From Acidocella aminolytica 101 = DSM 11237 (GTDB lineage: Bacteria > Pseudomonadota > Alphaproteobacteria > Acetobacterales > Acetobacteraceae), in NCBI RefSeq assembly GCF_900129125.1, contig NZ_FQVJ01000012.1, forward strand, positions 33,975 through 97,974: a stretch of DNA of 64,000 bases. The letters are read 5' to 3'. Position numbers and translations under genes: made by a program. Below are positions 16,560-24,762 of the stretch, in pieces (the first letter of the stretch is position 1; each line of letters opens with the position of its first letter). A model generated the notes under the pieces. It had not been told where the DNA came from, made no database searches, and saw only the letters and a list, made by a program, of their open reading frames with translations.

Positions 16560-17725
16560 CTCGCGGCCTGCCGTGCGGCCGCGCCAGATGCTTCGCGCGA
16601 GATGAGCAGTTCGTCGTAAATATCCTCCAGCGCCGCGGTCTGGCGGCGAATGTCGAACAGATGTTCCACCCGGTTGCGGGCCGCCATGCCCATGCGGTGA
16701 CGTAAGGGCGGGTTGGCCAGCAAAGTGCCCATGGCAATAGCCAGAGAGTCCGCGTCGCGCTCAGGCACCAGGAAGCCGGTTTCGCCCTCGGCAATGCCTT
16801 CCGGGATGCCACCCACACGCGCGCCGATGCCGGGCACGCCAGTTGCGGCGGCTTCCAGCATCACCATGCCCAGACCTTCTTCCCGCCCGGAATGGGTTTT
16901 GATGCTGGGCAGGACGAGCATGGCGGCGCGGCGCATCCAACCCAGAACCTCGACGTGCGGGCGGGCGCCGAGAAAGTCGATCCGGTCGGCAAAGCCGGTT
17001 TCAGCCGCCAGCCTGTGCAGTTTTTTACGCAGCTTGCCGTCACCGATGATGACTAGCCGGGCGAAGGGGTGCTGCGGAGCGATCTGGGCAAAGGCGCGGA
17101 TGAGGCCGTCCGTGCCTTTCACCTCCTCCAGCCGAGCGACGTGGAGGATCAGTGGCTCCTCCTGTGCGGGGGTTCGCGGGGCGATGGCGCTGGTGTCTAC
17201 ACCAATATAATGCACGCGCACACGCTCGGGCGGGAAGTTGAGGGCAAGCAGCTTCTCACGCAGGAAACTGGAGGCGGCGAGGAACAGCCCACCTTGCTGC
17301 GCCAGACGCCCGCGCCCCATCGCGTACCGGATCCAGGCCGGGTTGGCGAGGAGGCCGAGAGGGGAGAGCGTGGCATCAAACCCATGAAAGGTGGTAACGA
17401 GCGGCACGCCAAGCTGGGCGGCCAGAGGCAGGGCGTATACGCCCTCCACCCCGAAATGAGCGTGGAGGAGGTCCGGGCGGCGACCTTCCAGCCGGTAGAG
17501 GTACGGATGGGGACTGGCGGAGAGCATGTGCCAGACGGCGGGAAGCAGGCGCATTTGCGGCGCGAGATCCTCCAGCGCCAGAGACTCAGCCTCGTTGGGC
17601 GCGGCGCCGTAGCGCAAACGGCCAAGGTAAAGCGGGCGGTAGCGCTGGAGCCGCTCCGCCTGCTGGGCAATGAAGGGCTCCGAGAGCTTGAACAAATTAT
17701 GCCGGAAAATGCCGATCTGGCGCAT
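16556..17725 (-). CDS. GT4-family glycosyltransferase
   Basis: The 389-residue protein shows the GT4 layout: N-terminal acceptor domain with LLHAHFGVEGVYALPLA and VTTFHGFD, a linker at VHYIGVDTS, and a donor domain with ILHVARLEEVKGTDGLI, VIIGDGKLRKKL, the glycosyl-donor segment REEGLGMVMLEAAATGVPGI (E-x7-E pattern) and VGGIPEGIAEGETGFLV. It transfers a sugar from a nucleotide donor to a cytosolic acceptor. It lies 23 bases downstream of spt and overlaps the PIG-L gene. The GT4 plus PIG-L pairing mirrors MshA/MshB and PIG-A/PIG-L, which make GlcNAc-inositol and deacetylate it. With inositol genes in the same locus, a GlcNAc-inositol lipid is a reasonable guess. Confidence 0.88.
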   Translation of the reverse strand: MRQIGIFRHNLFKLSEPFIAQQAERLQRYRPLYLGRLRYGAAPNEAESLALEDLAPQMRLLPAVWHMLSASPHPYLYRLEGRRPDLLHAHFGVEGVYALPLAAQLGVPLVTTFHGFDATLSPLGLLANPAWIRYAMGRGRLAQQGGLFLAASSFLREKLLALNFPPERVRVHYIGVDTSAIAPRTPAQEEPLILHVARLEEVKGTDGLIRAFAQIAPQHPFARLVIIGDGKLRKKLHRLAAETGFADRIDFLGARPHVEVLGWMRRAAMLVLPSIKTHSGREEGLGMVMLEAAATGVPGIGARVGGIPEGIAEGETGFLVPERDADSLAIAMGTLLANPPLRHRMGMAARNRVEHLFDIRRQTAALEDIYDELLISREASGAAARQAAR

Positions 17726-17748
17726 CCGTACTTCGCGCGGGCCGGGGA

Positions 17749-18969
17749 TTATTTGGCCGCCGCGAGGGCCGGTGTCTCCGGCAGCAGCCCCAGCCCCTTA
17801 CCGACGTCCGCGAAGAGGTTGATCGCATGGTCGATCTGGGCCGGGCTGTGTGCCGCGCTAACGCTGGAGCGCAGCAAGGCAAGCCCTTTGGGCGTAGCCG
17901 GGGGCAGACTGACATTGGTGTAAAGTCCGGCCTTGAGCAAAGCCGCCCAGAAGCCGAACGCAGCCTCTGGCGAGGGCATTATGGCCGAGACGACGGGGCT
18001 GGGCTCGGGACCGAGCGTGAAGCCCAGCTGCGCCAGCCCCCGATAAAGACGCGCCGCGTTAGCGTTGAGGTCGGCGCGCAGCTCAGGCCGGGCGCGCAAC
18101 TGCTGCAGGGCGGCCAAGGTGGCCGCGATGTTGGCGGGCGGCAGGGAGGCAGTGAACATATACGGGCGGGAGACGACGCGCAGGATATCTGCGCCCTCCA
18201 TATCCGTGACCGCGAAGCCGCCGACGCCTGCGAGGCTCTTGGAGAAGGTGCCGACGATGAAATCCGCGTCCGCCTCAATGCCCGCCTGCTCGGCCAAGCC
18301 ACGGCCGGTGGCGCCCAGCACGCCTAGGGAGTGAGCTTCGTCCACCACCAAATACGCGCCATATTCGCGTTTCACGGCGGCAAACTCGCGTAAGGGGGCA
18401 GTGTCGCCCAGCATGGAGTAAATGCCCTCGACGATGATGACTTTGTCGCCCGGCTCGTCCGCTAGGCGGCGGAGGCGGTTGGCGAGGTCGTCCGGGCTGT
18501 TATGGCGGAAACGCGTGACCTGGGCATAGCCAAGGCGCGCGCCGTCATAGATGCTGGCGTGGGAGTCCGCGTCCAGCAGCAGATGGTCGCCCTTGCCCGC
18601 GAGGGCGGAGATAATGCCGAGATTGGCCTGGTAGCCGGTGGAGAACACCATGCCGTGCTTGCGGCCATAGAAATCCGCCAGCGCCTCCTCCAGCCGCTTG
18701 TGGCTGCCATAACTGCCATTGGCGATGCGCGAGCCGGTGGTGCCGGTGCCCGCCGCGGTGGAGGCGGCGTTGGCGGCCTCAATCACCAGCGGGTCATACG
18801 TCAGGCCGAGATAGTTGTTGGTGCCGAGCAGCAGGGTTTGCCGCCCGGCAATAATGGCCTCGGTGGGGGAGAGTACATCGTCGAACGGCACGTTGAAGGG
18901 GTTTGCGCCAGCCTCCTCCAACTGGCGGTATTGGGCCGCCAGCGGGGCGTACTTATCGAGCAGCGCCAT
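17749..18969 (-). CDS. spt: Serine palmitoyltransferase (alpha-oxoamine synthase)
   Basis: SPT condenses L-serine with an acyl thioester to 3-ketosphinganine, the first step of sphingolipid synthesis; bacterial forms are soluble PLP homodimers. The 406-residue sequence has the alpha-oxoamine synthase core: LLLGTNNYLGLTYDP, GTTGSRIANGSYGSH, DADSHASIYDGARLG (His137, cofactor-stacking), DEAHSLGVLG (Asp210, His213) and GTFSKSLAGVGGF with PLP-binding Lys244. The segments SRPYMFTASLPP and PPATPKGLALLRSSVSAAH match Sphingomonas-type SPT better than KBL or BioF. The acp gene lies 4 bases upstream, and ceramide synthase, CerR and acyl-ligase genes are nearby. BioF or KBL is less likely given this context. 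Confidence 0.92.
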   Translation of the reverse strand: MALLDKYAPLAAQYRQLEEAGANPFNVPFDDVLSPTEAIIAGRQTLLLGTNNYLGLTYDPLVIEAANAASTAAGTGTTGSRIANGSYGSHKRLEEALADFYGRKHGMVFSTGYQANLGIISALAGKGDHLLLDADSHASIYDGARLGYAQVTRFRHNSPDDLANRLRRLADEPGDKVIIVEGIYSMLGDTAPLREFAAVKREYGAYLVVDEAHSLGVLGATGRGLAEQAGIEADADFIVGTFSKSLAGVGGFAVTDMEGADILRVVSRPYMFTASLPPANIAATLAALQQLRARPELRADLNANAARLYRGLAQLGFTLGPEPSPVVSAIMPSPEAAFGFWAALLKAGLYTNVSLPPATPKGLALLRSSVSAAHSPAQIDHAINLFADVGKGLGLLPETPALAAAK

Positions 18970-18973
18970 GGTC

Positions 18974-19225
18974 TTAGGCGGCTTGTTTCAAACGCTGGAC
19001 GGTGGCGATGAGGTCGCCCAGCGTCTCCACCTCGGCGATTTTGTCCAGGGGCACGGAGATATCGAGCTTGTCCTCGATCTCCATGACGAAATCCATCACG
19101 GCGACGGAGTCGAGGCCCAGATCCTCGATGATGTGGGTACTGTCGGAGAGCGGACGAGATTGCGGCAGGGCGGCACGCAGCGTCTCAAAGATGATCTCAC
19201 GGATTTCGTTGGCCTGATCAGACAT
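18974..19225 (-). CDS. Acyl carrier protein dedicated to the sphingolipid locus
   Basis: The 83-residue acidic protein has the four-helix ACP pattern and the phosphopantetheine site EDLGLDSVAVMDFVMEIED with Ser40. It differs from housekeeping AcpP (DSLD context) and is located 4 bases upstream of spt in the same operon. In Caulobacter a similar small ACP next to spt is needed for sphingolipid synthesis, so it probably delivers the acyl chain to Spt or the ceramide synthase after loading by the FAAL-like ligase at 25888. It is the first gene of the leftward acp-spt-GT4-PIG-L operon, divergent from lptF. Confidence 0.92.
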   Translation of the reverse strand: MSDQANEIREIIFETLRAALPQSRPLSDSTHIIEDLGLDSVAVMDFVMEIEDKLDISVPLDKIAEVETLGDLIATVQRLKQAA

Positions 19226-19450
19226 ATGGCTGCGCGCAGCTCCTCTGCTGTTTCATGCACGCCAGCCACGCGGGGGGTGGCTCCTGACAATCGTGCAGGA
19301 AAAACTATACAATTCACCGGCACTTCTATTACTGAGCGTACACCGCATTGTCACGGGGCTTATGACCAGCTCATGGCGCCCTTGCATCCGCGTGTATGGT
19401 CTGGCTGGGTAGTTCGGACCACTTAAGCCGGAGAGATTTGGTTTGGCGCC

Positions 19451-20614
19451 TTGAAGACAGACAGATACTTGCTTGCTGAAATCGCGCGGCCCTTTGCGGC
19501 GGTGCTAGGGATTCTGGCCTTGCTGTTCGCGGGATACAGCCTGACGCGTATACTCTCGGACGCGGTGAGCGGGCTGTTGCCGGTGGGGGCCATTGCCGCG
19601 CTGACCTCGTTGAAGGTGCTGATCGCGCTGGATGTGCTAATCCCGATTTCGCTGTTTATCGCGGTGGTGGCGGGGTTTGGGCGGTTGCAGGCCGATAGCG
19701 AGGTAACAGCCATGCAGGCGCTGGGCATGGGGCCGCGCCAGCTTTTGCGCCCGGTGCTGCGGCTGGCGCTGGGGCTGGCCGTGCTGGTGGCGTGCTTGTC
19801 GATTTTTGTGCGGCCCTGGGCATACGCCACCTCTCACAATATTACCCGCCACGCCGCCGTGGCGCTGAATGTCAACGCGATGGAGCCGGGGACCTTCTAT
19901 GCCAGCCAGGATGGGCGGGAGGTGATTTTTCTGGGCCGCCGGGCCGGGCCGCACGCCCCCGCGCAGAATGTGTTTGTGGCCAAGCGGCGTGGCAGCCATG
20001 TCGAGGTGATTTCCGCCGCCACCGCTACCCCGGCTGTTAAGGGCGCGGACGGGCAGCGCAATGTACACCTCTCCGGCGCGCATGTGTATGAGTTCGACCG
20101 GAGCAATCCGGCCAGCGATGAGTCCCTGCAGGCGGCGGGGATGAATGTGAACCCGGACACCGCCAAGCTGGCCCCCGTGCGATACAGCCCGGTGGCGGCT
20201 AGCACGGGGCATTTGCTGGCCTCGCGCGACCCGGCGGATATTGCTGAGCGGCAATGGCGGTTTTCGACCGGGCTTTCCACCCTGCTCTTGGCTCTGCTGG
20301 GCGCGATTTTAAGCCGCGGCCGCCCGCGCCAGAACCGCTATGCGCGGTTTGGACCGGCGATTCTGGCATATTCGGCCTATTATCTGCTCTGCACCACGGC
20401 CCGTACCTGGGTGGAACATGGCCAAGTGGGGCGGTTGCCGGGGTTGTGGTGGGCGCCGGCTTTGCTGGTGCTGGCCATGCTGCTGGTCTGGTATGGCCCC
20501 GCCTTGCGGCGCCGGTTCCGCGCTCCTCCCAATGCACCGCCGCCCATGCCGAACCCGCGCCAGGCAGCCCAGCCCGTAAGCTGGCGCCCCGCCAGCAGCC
20601 AAGATGCTGCTTGA
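19451..20614 (+). CDS. LptF-type permease (YjgP/YjgQ family)
   Basis: LptF/LptG are the membrane subunits that, with the LptB ATPase, lift LPS out of the inner membrane. This 387-residue protein has the family topology: two to three N-terminal helices (RYLLAEIARPFAAVLGILAL, LIALDVLIPISLFIAVVAGF), the cytoplasmic coupling region LQADSEVTAMQALGMGPRQL, a periplasmic beta-jellyroll (about residues 125-265) and C-terminal helices. The start is a TTG at 19451, because an in-frame TAA lies 27 bases upstream and no ATG is available; the nearest GGAG is about 17 bases away. It overlaps lptG by 11 bases. It is placed between sphingolipid genes, not beside LPS genes, so a specialised role in sphingolipid export is possible. 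Confidence 0.85.
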   Translation: MKTDRYLLAEIARPFAAVLGILALLFAGYSLTRILSDAVSGLLPVGAIAALTSLKVLIALDVLIPISLFIAVVAGFGRLQADSEVTAMQALGMGPRQLLRPVLRLALGLAVLVACLSIFVRPWAYATSHNITRHAAVALNVNAMEPGTFYASQDGREVIFLGRRAGPHAPAQNVFVAKRRGSHVEVISAATATPAVKGADGQRNVHLSGAHVYEFDRSNPASDESLQAAGMNVNPDTAKLAPVRYSPVAASTGHLLASRDPADIAERQWRFSTGLSTLLLALLGAILSRGRPRQNRYARFGPAILAYSAYYLLCTTARTWVEHGQVGRLPGLWWAPALLVLAMLLVWYGPALRRRFRAPPNAPPPMPNPRQAAQPVSWRPASSQDAA

Positions 20615-21698
20615 CCGTTATATCGGCTGGACGGTCTGCCGCGCCTTCCTGCTGATTACCGTCGGCCTCACGGCCTTGTTCAGCCTGCTCAGCTTTGTTG
20701 AGCAACTCGGGCTGATCGGCCAGGGCAATTACAAGCTACGGGATGCGCTGCTTTATACGCTGCTCACGGCGCCGGACCGGGTGCTGCAACTCGCCCCGGT
20801 ATGCATGTTACTGGCCTCGTTGATGGGGCTAGGGGCGTTGGCCAAACATTCGGAACTCACGGCCTTCCGCAGTTTTGGCGCGTCGCAGGCGCGGATTATC
20901 GGCGCGGTGGTGAAGCTGTGCGTGCCGATTATTTTCGGGCTGTTCTTTCTGGCACAATTCGTGATTCCGCCCGCCCAGCAGGCCGCCCAGCGCGAGCAGG
21001 CCGCCGCTTTGGGGGATACGCTGCCGGGCCTCTCCAATGGCGGGTTCTGGGCGCAGAAAAACGGGGTGTTTTTGAATGTGCAGAGCTTCGCGGGCGGGGC
21101 GGTGCTGCATGGGGTCTCGATCTTCACCTTCAAGCCGAAAGGGGAGCTGCACAGCTTTATTGAAGCCGATACGGCCGAGCCGCAGCCGGATGGCACCTGG
21201 AAGCTGAGCGGTGTGACCCGCGATGTGATCGCCAACGGTCAGACCCAGGAAGATACGCCCACCAGCCTGAGCTGGACGCCGTTTCTGACCACCAAGCAAT
21301 TGAAATTACTGGCTCTGCCACCGGAGACCATGCCGCCTTTGGCGCTTTACAGCTATGTGCGGCTGCTCAAGCACCAGCATCAGGAAGCGCTGCGTTATGA
21401 GCAGAGTTTCTGGAACATGGTGGCAATTCCGCTCTCTTTGATTGGCATGGCGATCATCGCGGCACCGTTTGTGTTTGGGCCGCAGCGCTCCGGCGGAGCG
21501 GGGCGGCAGATTGTGATTGGCGCGCTGCTGGGCATGGTGTTTCTGCTGGTGCAGCAGATCACCGGTTATCTGGGGCTGCTGCTGGCGGTGAACCCGGCTT
21601 TTACAGCCCTGGCGCCTTCTATTTCACTGCTGTTGCTGGGGGGCTGGATGCTGGAGCGCAACCATATCAAGCTGCGCCCCCGGATCAGCCGCGCATGA
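20604..21698 (+). CDS. LptG-type permease (YjgP/YjgQ family)
   Basis: This 364-residue partner of the preceding gene has the same architecture: N-terminal helices (LLDRYIGWTVCRAFLLITVG), the coupling helix HSELTAFRSFGASQARIIG, a periplasmic beta domain and three C-terminal helices (MVAIPLSLIGMAIIAAPFVF, IVIGALLGMVFLLVQQI). It would form a heterodimer with the LptF-like protein and need an LptB-type ATPase, which is not in this window. Its 3' end overlaps the convergent CDP-alcohol phosphotransferase gene by 14 bases. Whether it serves LPS or sphingolipid transport cannot be decided from sequence alone. Confidence 0.88.
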   Translation: MLLDRYIGWTVCRAFLLITVGLTALFSLLSFVEQLGLIGQGNYKLRDALLYTLLTAPDRVLQLAPVCMLLASLMGLGALAKHSELTAFRSFGASQARIIGAVVKLCVPIIFGLFFLAQFVIPPAQQAAQREQAAALGDTLPGLSNGGFWAQKNGVFLNVQSFAGGAVLHGVSIFTFKPKGELHSFIEADTAEPQPDGTWKLSGVTRDVIANGQTQEDTPTSLSWTPFLTTKQLKLLALPPETMPPLALYSYVRLLKHQHQEALRYEQSFWNMVAIPLSLIGMAIIAAPFVFGPQRSGGAGRQIVIGALLGMVFLLVQQITGYLGLLLAVNPAFTALAPSISLLLLGGWMLERNHIKLRPRISRA

Positions 21699-22569
21699 CC
21701 TGCTTCAAGAAGCTGTTGTAATGCACTTTCTGCGCTTCCAGAAGAATGAGCAGGATGGCGCTGAACCCAATGATCTCGAACAGGAAATAGAGCAGCGGCA
21801 GCTTTACCAGGGCCGCGAGAAACAGGCCCAGCGTGCGGTAATTGGCGCAGAGCACGCCCCAACGGCGGATGACCGGCGCGAAATATTCCCGATAGGCGGC
21901 GCGCAACGTAGCTTCTTGCCGGGGGCTGGCGATAAGCTGTGCGGCGAACGCCTGGTGAAAATCGGCCGCCCCTGCAGAAGCCCAGAGCTGCACGCGTGCA
22001 TAAAGCTGGTGCAGATACCCGGCAATGCCCCTGGGTTTTGCGTCCAGCTTGGGCAAGGCGGCGGATTGGCGGCCCCAGCCCAGAAAATTATAATCCTGGC
22101 GCTGCATCTCATAAGCGGCGGATTGCACCGCGTGGGCGATGCCTGACAGCGCTACCAGCGCCCACACCCAGCCGCCCATCGAAGCGCTCATGGACAGGGC
22201 CAGTCCCACATAAACGGCGGTGAAGGTGACGTAGTCGCAGATGCCGTCCAGCACCTTGCCGAGCTCGGAATAGGTTTTGGTGAGGCGGGCAAGTTGGCCG
22301 TCTGCCCCGTCCATCACATGCCAGGCGAGCATTAGCGCGAAGCCGAGGCCCGCACAGCCACCAATACCATAGAAATGATATGCCACCCCGGCGAGGATGC
22401 CGCAGCCCATGCCGATGAGCGAGACCATGTTGGGCGTGATGGCCAGCTGAGCGAAAAGCGGTACCAGCCGGGCGGAGATGGGGTGGATGAAATAAAGGTT
22501 CGTGGGGTCTTCTATCTCATAGGTCCGTCGGACCGGATCCGCGTCGACGCGCCCCGCGGTGTCGCTCAT
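21685..22569 (-). CDS. CDP-alcohol phosphotransferase, possible inositol-phosphoceramide synthase
   Basis: The 294-residue membrane enzyme contains a perfect CDP-OH-P catalytic motif (D-x2-DG-x2-AR-x8-G-x3-D-x3-D), read as DGADGQLARLTKTYSELG followed by KVLDGICD, at about residues 87-114. Surrounding hydrophobic helices fit a membrane-embedded enzyme. The family moves a phospho-alcohol from a CDP donor to an acceptor alcohol. It is the third gene of a leftward operon after inositol-3-phosphate synthase and a cytidylyltransferase (2-base gap). A donor of CDP-inositol and an acceptor of ceramide or a diacyl lipid is therefore likely. The alternative, CDP-diacylglycerol as donor with inositol phosphate as acceptor, cannot be excluded. 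Confidence 0.85.
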   Translation of the reverse strand: MSDTAGRVDADPVRRTYEIEDPTNLYFIHPISARLVPLFAQLAITPNMVSLIGMGCGILAGVAYHFYGIGGCAGLGFALMLAWHVMDGADGQLARLTKTYSELGKVLDGICDYVTFTAVYVGLALSMSASMGGWVWALVALSGIAHAVQSAAYEMQRQDYNFLGWGRQSAALPKLDAKPRGIAGYLHQLYARVQLWASAGAADFHQAFAAQLIASPRQEATLRAAYREYFAPVIRRWGVLCANYRTLGLFLAALVKLPLLYFLFEIIGFSAILLILLEAQKVHYNSFLKQVMRG

Positions 22570-22571
22570 GA

Positions 22572-23288
22572 TTAGAGACGTCCTTCATCCAGCAGCGCTT
22601 CGGCCTTCCCGAAGGCGATCGGGTCATCGACATCCACCCAGAGGCGGTCACCGATATCCAGCACACGCGCGCGCCCCCATTCGGCCAGCACATTCATGGC
22701 GCCGGAGATGCTGTCGTCACCGCGGGCCTGGGATTCTTCCAGCGCGTCGAACATAGCCGAGGTGCAGTGAAACACGCCGGTGTCGAAGCAGTTATAATCC
22801 CGGATGACCTTGCCGATATGTTTGAGCTCCGTGCCCTCGCATTTCACGCGGGTCACGTCGTCCGGGTCGTTCAGCGGGTTGTCGATATTGAAATCCACGC
22901 CTAGCGTGACCGTGCCCGGCTCAGGCGGGGTTGCGATCATGCGGCGCAGGATTTCCGGGTCCACCAGATGATCGCACATGGTGAGCAGAAAGGGCTCATC
23001 CAGATATTGCTTGGCGGTCAGCACGGAGACGCCGTTGGCCTTGGCCCAGGCGCGGTTATAGATGCGGGTGATATGAATGCCGGAACGGCGGGAAAACGCG
23101 CCCAGCCTCTCTTGCAATTCCTCGGCATGGTAGCCGGTGACGACGAGAAACTCGTCGATCCCGGCTTCCTTGCCATTGGCGATCACGCGTTCGATTAGCG
23201 GCACGCCACGAATAGGGATCAGCGGCTTCAGCGCCCCCTTTTCACGCAGGCGTGTACCCTGCCCGGCCGCGACGATCAGCCCTTTCAT
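22572..23288 (-). CDS. Nucleotidyltransferase, probable CTP:inositol-1-phosphate cytidylyltransferase
   Basis: The 238-residue protein has the nucleotidyltransferase A fold: [18 protein letters not shown] with the GxGTRL loop, [29 protein letters not shown] where the acidic metal ligand lies, and [19 protein letters not shown] plus YNCFDTGVF, which resemble inositol-phosphate cytidylyltransferases. It would activate inositol-1-phosphate with CTP to CDP-inositol. The start at 23288 overlaps the inositol-phosphate synthase stop by 4 bases; a longer frame to 23351 lies wholly inside that gene and is not convincing. The next gene is a CDP-alcohol phosphotransferase, which fits CDP-inositol use. 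Choline-phosphate cytidylyltransferase is an alternative family reading. Confidence 0.82.
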   Translation of the reverse strand: MKGLIVAAGQGTRLREKGALKPLIPIRGVPLIERVIANGKEAGIDEFLVVTGYHAEELQERLGAFSRRSGIHITRIYNRAWAKANGVSVLTAKQYLDEPFLLTMCDHLVDPEILRRMIATPPEPGTVTLGVDFNIDNPLNDPDDVTRVKCEGTELKHIGKVIRDYNCFDTGVFHCTSAMFDALEESQARGDDSISGAMNVLAEWGRARVLDIGDRLWVDVDDPIAFGKAEALLDEGRL

Positions 23289-24421
23289 TCGGCGGCGGTC
23301 ACCGCCAGGGCCGGACGGCAGGTGCGGATAAACTCTTCCGTCATCTCGCAAGCAATATCGTCCGTGTATTGGGCGGGAGGGTGCTTACAGAAATAAGCGG
23401 AGGGGCCGGCGAGCACGCCGCCGACACCGGCTTCCAACGCCAACTTGCAGCAACGGATCATGTCGATGACCACACCGGCGGAGTTTGGGCTGTCCTGTAC
23501 GGAGAGGCGCAGCTCGATATCCATCGGCACGTCACCGAATTGCAGACCTTCCATGCGGATGAAGGCGATCTTGTTGTCGTTCTGCCAGGGCACGTAATCG
23601 GACGGGCCGATATGGATGTTCTCTTTCTCCATCCGCTTTTTGGTGACGGCCTGGACCGCCTCTGTCTTGGAGGTTTTCTTGGAGGCCAGACGGTCCTGGT
23701 TCTTCATGTTCAGGAAGTCTGTATTACCGCCGGTATTGAGCTGGTAGGTGTGCAGCAGCTTGACGCCACGCTTAGCGAACAGGTCCGTCAGCACGCGGTG
23801 GGTGATGGTGGCGCCGACCTGGGATTTGATGTCATCACCGATGATCGGCAGATTGGCGGCGGCGAACCGATCCGCGTAGACTTTATCGCTGGCGATAAAA
23901 ACCGGCATATTGTTGACGAAACCGCAGCCAGCTTCCAGCGCGCAATCCGCATAGAAGCGCGCGGCCTGCTCGGACCCAACAGGCATGTAGTTCAGCAGCA
24001 CGTCGGCCTTGGTGGCCTTGAGTTCGGCGACGATCTCAGCCTTGGTCAGCTCCTGGGCCGAGGACCGCACGAAGGTCCGGTCCTCGTCGTAATTGGCCAT
24101 ATGCTCGGAAATACCGTCCAGCACCTGACCCATTTTCACGGTCACGCCCATCTCCGGGACGTTTGGCTCGAACACCTTGGTGCAGTTGGGCTTGGCGAAG
24201 ATGGCGCGGCTGACATCCTGGCCGACCTTGCGGGCATCCACGTCGAACGCGGCAACCACGCTGATATCGTTCGGCTGGTAGCCGCCGATCTCGGTATGCA
24301 TCAGGCCCACCACACCCTCGGCGCAACGCTCCGGCGTGTAATAATAAATTCCCTGGATCAGGGAGCTGGCACAATTGCCAATGCCAGCAATCGCGATGCG
24401 GATGCCGCCATTCTTTGCCAT
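23285..24421 (-). CDS. ino1: Inositol-3-phosphate synthase (MIPS)
   Basis: MIPS converts glucose-6-phosphate to myo-inositol-3-phosphate using NAD. The 378-residue sequence has the Rossmann start [17 protein letters not shown], then [51 protein letters not shown], a lysine-rich [10 protein letters not shown] and [20 protein letters not shown], all hallmark segments of the actinobacterial/archaeal-type enzyme. The ATG at 24421 has GAGG 6 bases upstream; an in-frame TTG lies 6 bases earlier. It heads a three-gene operon with a cytidylyltransferase and a CDP-alcohol phosphotransferase, which points to inositol-lipid synthesis rather than to osmolyte or mycothiol production. Confidence 0.95.
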   Translation of the reverse strand: MAKNGGIRIAIAGIGNCASSLIQGIYYYTPERCAEGVVGLMHTEIGGYQPNDISVVAAFDVDARKVGQDVSRAIFAKPNCTKVFEPNVPEMGVTVKMGQVLDGISEHMANYDEDRTFVRSSAQELTKAEIVAELKATKADVLLNYMPVGSEQAARFYADCALEAGCGFVNNMPVFIASDKVYADRFAAANLPIIGDDIKSQVGATITHRVLTDLFAKRGVKLLHTYQLNTGGNTDFLNMKNQDRLASKKTSKTEAVQAVTKKRMEKENIHIGPSDYVPWQNDNKIAFIRMEGLQFGDVPMDIELRLSVQDSPNSAGVVIDMIRCCKLALEAGVGGVLAGPSAYFCKHPPAQYTDDIACEMTEEFIRTCRPALAVTAAE

Positions 24422-24762
24422 AATCAACCTCGTCTCTCGCTAAAATCTGCCAGGGAGCAGGACGCCATCATACGCGCCAGGACCAGACACATAGGCGCAA
24501 CCCAGCTACGACAGGGGGGCTGCCAAATGAGCGGACCAATCCGGGATTTATCTCCGTACCTCAACCCTGAAACCAAAAGCCTCCTGCCGCTTGCAACCCT
24601 GCCGGAAAACGGCACCAGAGCCCCCGCTTTCACGGAAAAGCGTCCAGACGGACTGCGGGCAATCAGGATGAATCCGAACTCTGCGCGGTAAGTAATCCAG
24701 GGTCCTACCGCTTTCCAACTTGTGTCGCAAGTATGACATAGATGTAAGCGACGGAAGTTTCT
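24422..24762. other. Intergenic region upstream of the inositol operon
   Basis: This 341-base gap separates the leftward inositol operon from a leftward glycosyltransferase gene, so it should contain the promoter of the inositol operon. A rightward frame of 54 codons (24527-24691, starting MSGPIRDLSPYLNPETKSLL) has a G-rich stretch about 7 bases upstream of its ATG but no recognisable family. I consider it possible but unproven. No terminator, repeat or RNA gene is evident. Confidence 0.4.

Noticed and set aside
17749..18969. Reading spt as BioF or 2-amino-3-ketobutyrate ligase
   Set aside because: The family core is shared, but the flanking ACP, ceramide synthase, CerR and acyl ligase genes and the FTASLPP and PPATP segments fit serine palmitoyltransferase better.
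23252..24691. A 479-codon rightward open frame
   Set aside because: It lies antisense to inositol-3-phosphate synthase. Only its last 54 codons, outside that gene, could be a separate small gene, noted under the intergenic entry.
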